Notes under the pieces: model-generated
What the model saw: the letters and a program-made list of their open reading frames with translations, nothing else
What the model was told of the DNA's origin: nothing
Databases searched by the model: none
Assembly (NCBI GenBank): GCA_007116535.1
Contig: SKIG01000184.1
Span: forward strand, 1 to 6,709
Origin: Psychroflexus sp.
Lineage (GTDB): Bacteria; Bacteroidota; Bacteroidia; Flavobacteriales; Flavobacteriaceae
Reading direction: 5' to 3'
Length of the DNA stretch: 6,709 nt
Translations under genes and position numbers: made by a program
Shown here: positions 1 to 6,387 of the stretch, in pieces
Layout of the letters: each line of letters begins with the position of its first letter
How positions within the stretch are numbered: the first letter of the stretch is position 1

Positions 1-732
1 AAGGGTAAGTTGAAGTTCAATTTCAATCAAGGTAGTTACGCCTTAGATATAGATGAAGACAAGTCTTTGTTGCTATATAACCCGATGAAAGAATTACCTA
101 TTAATATTGAAGTATTTCCTCAATCTTGGTCTGTAAGTGTGCTGGTTTCTATCAAAAAGTTGCATAGTCTTTTTTCTAATGATTCGACACATGTTGATTT
201 TTTAGCCGAAGATAACAAGGACAAAAAGTACTATAAGGAAGGTGATGTAACTCCTGCGATGGCGGTTGCCTTGAGTCATATTCTTCAGCTTAATTTACAT
301 TCTTCTGTTCAAAAAATATATGTAAAGGGTAAAGCTTACGAACTGATAGCCTTGTATTTTAATCGCCCTGAAGAAGCAGACATTGAACAATGCCCATTTT
401 TAGATGACGAAGACAATGTCCGAAAAATTAAGCTAGCAAAAGAAATAATGATTCAACGTATGGTCGAACCACCTTCGTTGGTTGAACTTGCAGATGAGGT
501 TGGTCTAAGTTTGAAAAAATTAAAAGAAGGCTTCAAAGAAATTTATGGCGATACTGTTTATTCATTTTTATTGGATTACAAAATGGAGTACGCACGTAAA
601 TTGCTTGAGCGTGGTCAACACAATGTAAATGAAGTAGGACTTTCTGTCGGATATAGTACGGCGAGTCACTTTATCGCAGCCTTCAAAAAGAAGTTTGGTA
701 CGACGCCCAAAAAGTATATTATGAATGCTTAG
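1..732 (+). CDS. AraC-family transcriptional regulator, 5' end probably outside the window
   Basis: DNA-binding transcriptional regulator of the AraC/XylS family. Numbered from the TTG at 10, the C-terminal domain has two helix-turn-helix units. The first is near residues 157-176 (LADEVGLSLKKLKEGFK). The second is near 205-230 (VNEVGLSVGYSTASHF, then AAFKKKFG) and ends in the family's TTPKKY tail. The first ~130 residues are an unassigned sensory/oligomerisation region; the CPF at 128-130 just before the DNA-binding domain is typical of flavobacterial relatives. The frame is open to base 1, the only in-window start is a TTG, and relatives are, from memory, nearer 290 aa. I therefore treat it as 5'-partial. 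The VGYSTASHF–FKKKFG wording resembles the PchR-like branch, often linked to iron or siderophore control, but nothing nearby supports a target. It ends in TAG before a hairpin terminator and converges on pyk. Confidence 0.88.
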   Translation, partial: KGKLKFNFNQGSYALDIDEDKSLLLYNPMKELPINIEVFPQSWSVSVLVSIKKLHSLFSNDSTHVDFLAEDNKDKKYYKEGDVTPAMAVALSHILQLNLHSSVQKIYVKGKAYELIALYFNRPEEADIEQCPFLDDEDNVRKIKLAKEIMIQRMVEPPSLVELADEVGLSLKKLKEGFKEIYGDTVYSFLLDYKMEYARKLLERGQHNVNEVGLSVGYSTASHFIAAFKKKFGTTPKKYIMNA

Positions 733-737
733 AAAAC

Positions 738-768
738 AGAAACGCCCTGATAAATCAAGGCGTTTTTT
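738..768. terminator. Bidirectional intrinsic terminator between the AraC gene and pyk
   Basis: AACGCC at 741-746 pairs with GGCGTT at 759-764. Further inner pairing (TGAT with ATCA, across one C/A mismatch) gives a GC-based stem and a small loop. Six T follow on the + strand (763-768), so it is a good rho-independent terminator for the AraC gene, whose stop lies 9 bases before the stem. On the minus strand the stem is followed by a T-richer stretch (TTTCTGTTTTCT). It lies about 20 nt past the pyk stop, so it probably ends the minus-strand operon too. Confidence 0.85.
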
Positions 769-790
769 GTTTATTTAGTTAGCTCAGAAA

Positions 791-2221
791 TTATTCTATT
801 TCAGAAACTCTTAAGGTGTTTACCATACCTTTATCTTCTATAGGCATAGCAGCAAGATTAATAGCAAAATCTCCTTTATCTAGGTATCCATGTCTTGCAG
901 CAATCTCATTGATGTCTTTGATGGTTTCGTCTGTACTCGAAAACTTATCGTAGTAAAAAGAATTCACCCCCCAAAGCAAACTAAGCTGTGTCAAGATTCG
1001 CTTGTTGGAAGTAAAGGCAAGTATATTTGTGTCAGGACGCCATGCAGAAATTTGAAAAGCAGTATAACCACTATTGGTAAGTGTACATATTCCCTTCGCT
1101 TTAATTTCTGTTGCCATCACAGCAGCGTGGTAACATACAGCTTTTGTGATGTAGCGCTTTGTTCTTATATGTGGTGCATTTCTAGGAACTTTAATCAAAG
1201 GAGAACTCTCTACACTTTTGATAACTTGCGCCATTTTTTTGATTACATCAACTGGATATTTACCCACAGAAGTCTCACCTGAAAGCATTACGGCGTCAGC
1301 TCCATCCATTACAGAGTTTGCAACATCATTTACCTCGGCTCTTGTTGGTGTAAGACTCGTAATCATTGTCTCCATCATTTGTGTGGCAATAATTACAGGA
1401 ATTCTCGCTTCTTTCGCACGAAGGACTAGTTTCTTTTGAATTAGCGGTACTTCGTGGGCAGGAATTTCTACACCTAAATCGCCTCGAGCAACCATTAATC
1501 CATCACAATAAGCAATAATTTTGTCAATATTTACGACTCCTTCAGGTTTTTCAATTTTTGCAACAATTGGAATTTTGTGTTCACTATGTTCGCTGATAAG
1601 TTTTTGAAGAATTCTCAAGTCGCTTGCATAACGAACAAAAGAAAGTGCTATCCAATCTACTTCCAACTCGCATGCAAAAATAGCATCTTGAACATCTTTT
1701 TCTGTTAGTGCAGGAAGTGAAATTTTTGTGTTCGGTAAATTAACACCTTTCTTTGATTTTAGCGGCCCACCTTGAACAACTCTAGCTTGAACGGTGTCTT
1801 TTTTGTTGGTTGAAACAACTTCAAAAATAAGTTTTCCATCATCTAAAAGAATGTTTTCACCAGGTTTAACATCTTGCGGAAAAGTGTCGTAGTTCATATA
1901 CACTTCTGTTGCTGTTCCTTCAAAAGGCTCCCCTGTTTTAAAGTTGATTACATCTCCTTTAGAAACAAGCACATCCTCTTTCATCTTTCCTACGCGGAGT
2001 TTTGGACCTTGAAGATCGGCAAGAATTCCCGCATTAAAACCAAATTCTTCATTTAGTTCGCGAATCATGTTTACACGTTCTCTTACATCGTCATAATCTG
2101 CGTGAGAAAAGTTAATTCTAAATATGTTTGCTCCTTCTTGAAGCATTGCTTTAAGTACTTCTTTATTACTTGTTGCAGGACCTAAGGTAGCTACAATTTT
2201 TGTTCGTTTAATCTGTTCCAT
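791..2221 (-). CDS. pyk: Pyruvate kinase
   Basis: Cytosolic enzyme of the last step of glycolysis: phosphoenolpyruvate + ADP to pyruvate + ATP. Nearly every family landmark is present: RTKIVATLGPATS at the N-terminus, substrate-binding FRINFSH (R35, N37, H40), the active-site signature IPIVAKIEKPEGV with catalytic K222 and metal ligand E224, ARGDLG with D248, IIATQMMETM around T280, and MDGADAVMLSGETSVGKYP at 306-323. At 476 aa it is full length: TIM barrel, B domain at roughly 70-165, C-terminal domain from about 350. Residue 74 (QGPKLR) is Lys where K+-dependent enzymes have Glu, so K+-independent activity is predicted. The ATG overlaps the stop of the upstream gene by one base (TAATG), suggesting translational coupling. 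It is the last gene of the acpP–fabF–rnc–IPExxxVDY–pyk operon and ends before the bidirectional hairpin. Confidence 0.98.
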   Translation of the reverse strand: MEQIKRTKIVATLGPATSNKEVLKAMLQEGANIFRINFSHADYDDVRERVNMIRELNEEFGFNAGILADLQGPKLRVGKMKEDVLVSKGDVINFKTGEPFEGTATEVYMNYDTFPQDVKPGENILLDDGKLIFEVVSTNKKDTVQARVVQGGPLKSKKGVNLPNTKISLPALTEKDVQDAIFACELEVDWIALSFVRYASDLRILQKLISEHSEHKIPIVAKIEKPEGVVNIDKIIAYCDGLMVARGDLGVEIPAHEVPLIQKKLVLRAKEARIPVIIATQMMETMITSLTPTRAEVNDVANSVMDGADAVMLSGETSVGKYPVDVIKKMAQVIKSVESSPLIKVPRNAPHIRTKRYITKAVCYHAAVMATEIKAKGICTLTNSGYTAFQISAWRPDTNILAFTSNKRILTQLSLLWGVNSFYYDKFSSTDETIKDINEIAARHGYLDKGDFAINLAAMPIEDKGMVNTLRVSEIE

Positions 2222-2709
2222 TAGTTAAAAATGAGATTTTGGGGTGATTTTATTTGTTCTAATTCTATAGCAAAGGTGCTTGACACCTGTTTTATTTCAT
2301 TTATTTGTACAGTGATTTTTTTAAGACTGATATAATCTTCATTTCCTTCAACCTTCAACAAAAAATCAACATGTTTTAGTTCAGGTAGAAGATACTTTGT
2401 TTTGTAAAAGCTGCTGTCCTCCAAAAATAAGCTGCCGCTACTATTAAATTGGTTTACTTTAGCTTTATGTTTGTTGGCAACGATATATACATTGCTTTGT
2501 AAAGCTTTAGAATAATGATAATACAAAGGAAAATGAGCAGTACAATCTTCGTACTCATAATCTACATCTTTCTCTTGTAATTCAAAATTAGTTTCTAGTT
2601 TTTTATTAATAAAGTAAATTAATCGATACATTTCAATGGAAGTATTTATTCCAATCAGCGAAAAATCGATATCTATAAATTCATCTAATGTCAATACATT
2701 CTTTTTCAT
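2221..2709 (-). CDS. IPExxxVDY family protein (function unknown)
   Basis: A 162-aa soluble protein with no signal peptide or membrane segment. I assign it to the Bacteroidota-restricted IPExxxVDY family because the naming motif is present in variant form as LPELKHVDF (residues 108-116: L/I-P-E-x3-V-D-F/Y) and because the family is normally found directly upstream of pyk, as here. The N-terminal part is acidic and aromatic-rich (EKDVDYEYEDC at 46-56), and a Phe/Tyr-rich stretch follows (HFPLYYHYSK). I see no catalytic motif and infer no activity. The start ATG follows a 57-nt gap after rnc, and the TAA stop shares its last A with the pyk ATG. The overlap and recurrent position suggest stoichiometric co-expression with pyk or a role linked to it, but this is inference from context only. 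Confidence 0.82.
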   Translation of the reverse strand: MKKNVLTLDEFIDIDFSLIGINTSIEMYRLIYFINKKLETNFELQEKDVDYEYEDCTAHFPLYYHYSKALQSNVYIVANKHKAKVNQFNSSGSLFLEDSSFYKTKYLLPELKHVDFLLKVEGNEDYISLKKITVQINEIKQVSSTFAIELEQIKSPQNLIFN

Positions 2710-2766
2710 AAGTCATTAAAAAAGAATTTATAAAAGTACTAAGATTTATAGAGTTATGAAAAAATA

Positions 2767-3495
2767 TTATTCAAAATGATTCTGTAAAGCGTAGTAAGCT
2801 CTTCTAGCAGCTTTTTCTTCTGCCTTCTTTTTTGAGACTTCACGCGCCTTTGAAATGTTTTCATTGTTGATAAAAAACTTTACAGAAAAATATTTTAATC
2901 CATCGAGACCATCTTCTTCAACGTTTTCGAAATGAAAAGAATGCTTGTTTTTTTGGCACCATTCGATCAAAAAACTCTTATAACTGGCAATTTTTGTCTC
3001 CAAGCTCTTCAAATCAATATATGGATCGATAATTTTTTTATAGATAAAATTCTCACACGCATCGAATCCTCTATCAAGATAAATGGCTCCAATTAGTGCT
3101 TCAAATAAATTTCCATGAATATTCAATCCAACATGATTTTGACTTACGTTGGATTTAAGCATTTCTATTAAACCAAGGTCTTCTCCAAGTTGATTGAGGT
3201 GCTTCCTGCTCACTATTTTTGAGCGCATCTTTGTAAGATAGCCTTCGTCTGCATTAGGCGCTTGGTCGAATAAATAGCAGGAAATTACTGCTCCAAGAAT
3301 AGAATCGCCTAGAAACTCTAGTCGTTCGTAGTTAACGTCATTGCCGAAATCGTCTTTAAGTTGCGCAGAACGATGCGTAAAAGCTTTTTCGTATATGGCA
3401 AGATTCTTGGGTTTAAAGCCTACTATAGCAGTTATCTTAGAATATAAAATCCCGTTCTTTGAACGGGACTCAAATATATTCTTTATAAAACTCAT
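2767..3495 (-). CDS. rnc: Ribonuclease III
   Basis: Endoribonuclease that cuts double-stranded RNA, for example in rRNA precursor processing. The catalytic RNase III domain spans about residues 20-160. It holds the signature NYERLEFLGDSILGAV (E60 and D64 as metal ligands) and HGNLFEALIGAIYLDRGF (catalytic E132). The position matching E. coli Asp114 is Asn129 here; I believe Asn is common in Bacteroidota enzymes, so this is probably lineage variation, not inactivation. A double-stranded-RNA-binding domain follows at about 170-238, ending in the basic helix VSKKKAEEKAARRAYYAL. The 242-aa length is normal for the family. It begins 7 nt after the fabF stop, so it is almost certainly co-transcribed with fabF and acpP. 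There is no recognisable Shine-Dalgarno, as usual in this phylum. Confidence 0.97.
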   Translation of the reverse strand: MSFIKNIFESRSKNGILYSKITAIVGFKPKNLAIYEKAFTHRSAQLKDDFGNDVNYERLEFLGDSILGAVISCYLFDQAPNADEGYLTKMRSKIVSRKHLNQLGEDLGLIEMLKSNVSQNHVGLNIHGNLFEALIGAIYLDRGFDACENFIYKKIIDPYIDLKSLETKIASYKSFLIEWCQKNKHSFHFENVEEDGLDGLKYFSVKFFINNENISKAREVSKKKAEEKAARRAYYALQNHFE

Positions 3496-3502
3496 CTAAC
3501 TT

Positions 3503-4753
3503 TTAGTCTAATCGCTTGAATAATACACAAGCATTATGACCACCAAAGCCAAAAGTATTACTCATCACCACATTTAATTTTCTTTCTTGAGCTTTGTTAA
3601 GTGTCAAGTTCAATTCAGGGTCGATGTTTTCGTCTACAACTTCGTGGTTAATTGTTGGAGGAACTAAGCTGTGTCCCATTGCCAAAATAGAGGCAATAGC
3701 TTCTACAGCACCAGCGGCTCCTAACAAGTGGCCAGTCATAGATTTAGTAGAGTTAATGTTGATGTTTTTAGCATGATCACCAAAAACTTGCTTGATAGCC
3801 TTCAATTCTGCAACATCTCCTAGTGGCGTAGATGTACCATGTGTGTTGATGGCATCTACATCTTCTGGGGTTAAGCCTGCATTTTCTATACAGTTTTTCA
3901 TTACTGCAATTACACCTATCCCATCTGGGTGAGGAGCAGTCATGTGGTAAGCGTCAGAGGATAAACCACCTCCAACAACTTCTGCATATATTTTTGCGCC
4001 ACGCGCTTTGGCGTGTTCGTATTCTTCTAAAATAAGTGAACCAGCTCCTTCACCTAAAACGAAACCATCTCTTGTGGCATCGAAGGGTCTTGAGGCTGTT
4101 TCAGGGCTTTCATTTCTTGTAGAAAGTGCATGCATAGCGTTGAAACCTCCCATACCTGCTTCTGTAACGGCAGCTTCGCTTCCACCTGTAACAATAACAT
4201 CTGAATATCCTAATCGGATGTAATTCAATGCATCGATAATGGCATTTGCAGAAGAAGCACAAGCAGAAGCTGTTGCATAGTTAGGCCCCATAAACCCGTG
4301 CTTAATGGAAATATTACCCGGAGCAATGTCGGCAATCATTTTTGGTATAAAAAACGGATTGAAACGAGGGGTGCCATCGCCTTTTGCGTAAGCTATTACT
4401 TCGTTTTGAAACGTTTCTAAACCTCCAATACCTGCGCCCCAAATAACACCTACACGTGTTTTGTCAAGCTTTTCTAAATCAAACCCAGCATCCGCTATAG
4501 CTTCATCTGAAGCTACTAGCGCATACTGGGTAAATTTATCGAGCCTACGAACTTCTTTTCGATCAAAGTAATCGTTGGTGTCGAAATTTTTAATTTCACA
4601 AGCGAATTTTGTTTTAAACTTCTCGGTATCATAATAAGTTATGGGGGCTGCTCCACTTTTTCCTGTGGACAAACCTTCCCAATACTCTTTGATATTATTA
4701 CCGATAGGGGTAAGGGCACCTAGGCCTGTAACTACTACTCGCTTTAATTCCAT
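3503..4753 (-). CDS. fabF: Beta-ketoacyl-[ACP] synthase II
   Basis: Condensing enzyme of type II fatty-acid synthesis. It joins malonyl-ACP to a growing acyl-ACP and releases CO2. The thiolase-fold catalytic set is complete: nucleophile C165 in TASACASSAN, H305 in NTHGTSTPLGD, K337 and H342 in NSTKSMTGHLLGAAG, and the gatekeeper loop NTFGFGGHN around F401. The full 416-aa length, the VVVTGLGALTPIGNN start and the Cys-His-His triad identify FabF/FabB-type KAS, excluding FabH (Cys-His-Asn). FabF is favoured over FabB by its place directly after acpP. The ATG is 15 nt after the acpP stop. No frame disruption is seen. Confidence 0.97.
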   Translation of the reverse strand: MELKRVVVTGLGALTPIGNNIKEYWEGLSTGKSGAAPITYYDTEKFKTKFACEIKNFDTNDYFDRKEVRRLDKFTQYALVASDEAIADAGFDLEKLDKTRVGVIWGAGIGGLETFQNEVIAYAKGDGTPRFNPFFIPKMIADIAPGNISIKHGFMGPNYATASACASSANAIIDALNYIRLGYSDVIVTGGSEAAVTEAGMGGFNAMHALSTRNESPETASRPFDATRDGFVLGEGAGSLILEEYEHAKARGAKIYAEVVGGGLSSDAYHMTAPHPDGIGVIAVMKNCIENAGLTPEDVDAINTHGTSTPLGDVAELKAIKQVFGDHAKNININSTKSMTGHLLGAAGAVEAIASILAMGHSLVPPTINHEVVDENIDPELNLTLNKAQERKLNVVMSNTFGFGGHNACVLFKRLD

Positions 4754-4768
4754 GAAACTAAAAATTAA

Positions 4769-5005
4769 TTACTTTTTTGCTTCTTCGATGTAAGCAACCG
4801 CTTGACCAACTGTAGAAATGTTCTCTGCTTGATCGTCTGGAATTTGGATATCAAATTCTTTTTCGAATTCTATAATTAATTCTACGGTATCCAAAGAATC
4901 CGCACCTAAATCATTAGTAAAGCTAGCTTCATTTACTACTTCATTTTCGTCAACGCCTAATTTGTCAACGATGATTGCTTTTACTCTTGATGCAATGTCT
5001 GACAT
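4769..5005 (-). CDS. acpP: Acyl carrier protein
   Basis: Small acidic four-helix carrier that holds growing acyl chains on a phosphopantetheine arm during fatty-acid synthesis. The 78-aa length is standard. The attachment site is S37 in the canonical [11 protein letters not shown] motif, and acidic helix II ([18 protein letters not shown]) provides the docking face for FabF, encoded next. It is the first gene of the minus-strand operon and lies just downstream of a good Bacteroidota-type promoter (5035-5063), giving a short AT-rich leader without a Shine-Dalgarno. Nothing unusual is seen in the protein. Confidence 0.98.
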   Translation of the reverse strand: MSDIASRVKAIIVDKLGVDENEVVNEASFTNDLGADSLDTVELIIEFEKEFDIQIPDDQAENISTVGQAVAYIEEAKK

Positions 5006-5147
5006 GATTATAAATTTTAAGTTTATACAAGAGGCAAAAATAAAAAACTTTATTTTAAAACAAGTTGATATCTAAAAAATGTCATTAAAAATACATAAAT
5101 TTACTTTCTGAACATTTTTTTGCCCAATACAAATAAATTATATTTTT
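5006..5147. other. Divergent intergenic region between acpP and purN
   Basis: Very AT-rich 142-nt spacer serving both transcription directions. It holds the acpP promoter described separately. For purN no equally good promoter is visible. The best + strand candidate is TTTG at 5119-5122, 18 nt, then TATTTTTA at 5141-5148, one base off consensus. However, its -7 box overlaps the purN ATG, so transcription would begin inside the gene. A weaker box, TTTTTTTG at 5115-5122, has no TTG at the right distance. No small ORF, tRNA or riboswitch-like structure is seen. Confidence 0.5.
5035..5063 (-). promoter_or_regulatory. Bacteroidota-type sigma-70 promoter of the acpP operon
   Basis: On the minus strand, TTG (5063-5061) is followed by an 18-nt spacer and TATTTTTG (5042-5035). 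This matches the Bacteroidota consensus TTG-N(17-20)-TAnnTTTG at every fixed position. Transcription would start near 5028, leaving a leader of roughly 20 nt before the acpP ATG at 5005. I see no operator-like inverted repeat around it. Confidence 0.75.
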
Positions 5148-5747
5148 ATGAATTCTGAGCATAAATTACTAACAAAAAATAAAAAAATTATTGTTTTTGC
5201 CTCTGGAGAAGGCACAAACGCTGAGAACATCATCAATTATTTTGAGCCTCACGATACCATAAATGTGAGCCATTTATTTTCGAACAATCCAAATGCAGGA
5301 GCTTTGCAACGTGCTTACATGCATGAGAACATTTCCGTGGGACATTTTGATAGGCAATCTTTTTATGAAACTGACGAAATGTTGGACCTACTGAAAGATA
5401 TTCAACCTTCTCTAATTGTCCTCGCAGGTTTTTTGTGGAAGTTTCCTGAAAAAATAATAGATGCTTTCCCGAACAAAATTATCAATATTCACCCTGCCTT
5501 ACTTCCAAAGTATGGCGGAAAAGGCATGTACGGTGATCATGTTCATCGCGCAGTACTTGAAAATAATGAATCAGAATCAGGAATTACAGTGCATTATGTT
5601 ACTAAAGATTATGATGAAGGTAAAATTATTTTCCAATTGAAAACTAAAGTTGAAAATAACGAGACAGTTCGTTCTCTTCGTGACAAAATTCATGTAATGG
5701 AATACAAAAACTTTCCACAGGTAATTGAAAAACTTTTGTCTGAATAA
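5148..5747 (+). CDS. purN: Phosphoribosylglycinamide formyltransferase
   Basis: Cytosolic purine-synthesis enzyme that transfers a formyl group from 10-formyl-tetrahydrofolate to GAR, giving formyl-GAR. Visible motifs are the phosphate-binding loop FASGEGTNAENI (residues 17-28), folate-side VLAGFLWKFP (91-100), and the catalytic block NIHPALLPKYGGKGMYG with N113 and H115. VHYVTKDYDEG adds H149 and D156, matching E. coli N106, H108, H137 and D144. The 199-aa length fits. The ATG at 5148 is the only plausible start. It adds about 13 hydrophilic residues (MNSEHKLLTKNKK) ahead of the first beta strand, slightly more than usual. The RNase H gene follows after 6 nt, so the two probably share a transcript. 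Many Bacteroidota have purN directly upstream of acpP in the opposite direction, as here. Confidence 0.96.
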   Translation: MNSEHKLLTKNKKIIVFASGEGTNAENIINYFEPHDTINVSHLFSNNPNAGALQRAYMHENISVGHFDRQSFYETDEMLDLLKDIQPSLIVLAGFLWKFPEKIIDAFPNKIINIHPALLPKYGGKGMYGDHVHRAVLENNESESGITVHYVTKDYDEGKIIFQLKTKVENNETVRSLRDKIHVMEYKNFPQVIEKLLSE

Positions 5748-6211
5748 TACTTTATGGCTTCTAAAAAACAAAAATACTATGTCATTTGGGAGGGACATGA
5801 GATTGGTATTGTTGATTCTTGGCAAGAATGTAAAAGATTAATAACCAATTACTCCAATGCGAAATATAAGTCTTTCACATCTTTGAAAGAAGCAGAAACT
5901 GCTCTTAACCAAGGATACTTTCAGTATAAGAAAGAAGAAAAGTCCAAAGAAAAGGTCTCTCTACAAGCTTTCGCTAATGAAATTGACTTCAACAGTATTT
6001 GTGTAGATGCTGCTTCAAGTGGGAATCCTGGCAGAATGGAGTACAGGGGGGTTGATACTCAGTCCAAAAATCAACTTTTTCATCAAGGACCTTTTCCCGA
6101 AGGAACTTCTAATATAGGAGAATTCCTAGCTTTAGTTCATGGTTTAGCTTTACTAAAAAAGAACAATAGTAAACGATTGATTTACTCCGATTCTAAAATT
6201 GCCATGGGATG

Positions 6212-6227
6212 AAAAAAAAAAAAAAAA
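6212..6227. repeat. A16 homopolymer inside the RNase HI gene
   Basis: Sixteen consecutive A on the + strand, starting with the A of the in-frame TGA. It is the longest homopolymer I noticed in the window. Its length leaves the downstream reading frame in phase with the upstream one. Such runs are hotspots for polymerase slippage and for base-calling errors, so the local sequence should be treated as uncertain. Confidence 0.95.
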
Positions 6228-6360
6228 TGTAATACCAAGTTACAACCAAATCCGAAAAACAAAGCTCTATTCGAACTTATTCAACGTGCAGAACATTGGT
6301 TAAAAACCAATTCATTTACTACTGAAATTCGCAAATGGGAAACCAAAAAATGGGGTGAAA

Positions 6361-6382
6361 TTCCTGCTGATTTCGGCAGGAA
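6361..6382 (-). terminator. Possible terminator hairpin for the minus-strand hypothetical gene
   Basis: A perfect 7-bp inverted repeat, TTCCTGC (6361-6367) with GCAGGAA (6376-6382), is extendable by a G·T and a G-C pair to about 9 bp with a 4-nt loop. On the minus strand it begins 5 nt past the stop of the 98-aa gene and is followed by TTTCACCCCATTTTTT, a broken T-rich tract. On the + strand no T-run follows. It lies within the conserved RNase HI C-terminal codons (IPADFGRK), so the pairing may be incidental. Confidence 0.35.
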
Positions 6383-6387
6383 GTAAG

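Larger units (their letters stand above)
5754..6386 (+). pseudogene. rnhA: Viroplasmin-type ribonuclease HI, interrupted by an in-frame TGA
   Basis: RNase HI cuts the RNA strand of RNA:DNA hybrids. The N-terminus (about residues 6-52, KYYVIWEGHEIGIVDSWQEC onward) is the viroplasmin/hybrid-binding domain. A lysine-rich linker (59-68) leads to the catalytic domain, with D85 in VDAASSGNPG, E123 in NIGEFLALVHG and D146 in IYSDSK. Translation meets TGA at 6210-6212 after 152 codons. In the same frame the sequence continues with five AAA codons, then CNTKLQPNPKNKALFELIQR and onward to WGEIPADFGRK and TAA at 6384-6386. D206 there would be the fourth catalytic Asp. Relatives normally read W-V-K-K at the TGA site. 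The first product (152 aa) lacks the last helices and that Asp, so it should be inactive as RNase H. A sequencing error at the adjacent A16 run, a true nonsense lesion, or readthrough could each explain it. The gene starts 6 nt after purN. Confidence 0.85.

Noticed and set aside
890..1439. Two open frames on the + strand within pyk (890-1282 and 1218-1439)
   Set aside because: They are antisense to the conserved pyruvate kinase C-terminal half, have Cys/Phe/Ser-rich compositions typical of shadow frames, and match nothing I recognise.
1874..2056. 60-codon + strand frame opposite the pyk N-terminal half
   Set aside because: Antisense shadow of a certain gene, with no family resemblance.
2710..2766. 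Separate promoter or terminator in the rnc–IPExxxVDY gap
   Set aside because: No TAnnTTTG box on the minus strand and no GC-based hairpin; only short AT-rich repeats such as ATTTATA occurring twice.
3594..4223. + strand frames opposite fabF (3594-3776 and 4008-4223)
   Set aside because: Ser/Pro/Ala-rich shadows of the conserved ketosynthase; every catalytic motif is on the minus strand.
5577..5825. Minus-strand frame spanning the end of purN and the start of the RNase HI gene
   Set aside because: It crosses two well-supported + strand genes and has the Phe/Asn/Ile-rich composition expected of the antisense of Lys-rich coding DNA.
6204..6230. Programmed frameshifting at the A16 run
   Set aside because: The frames before and after the run are the same, and the TGA is reached before the run, so a frameshift would destroy, not restore, the protein.
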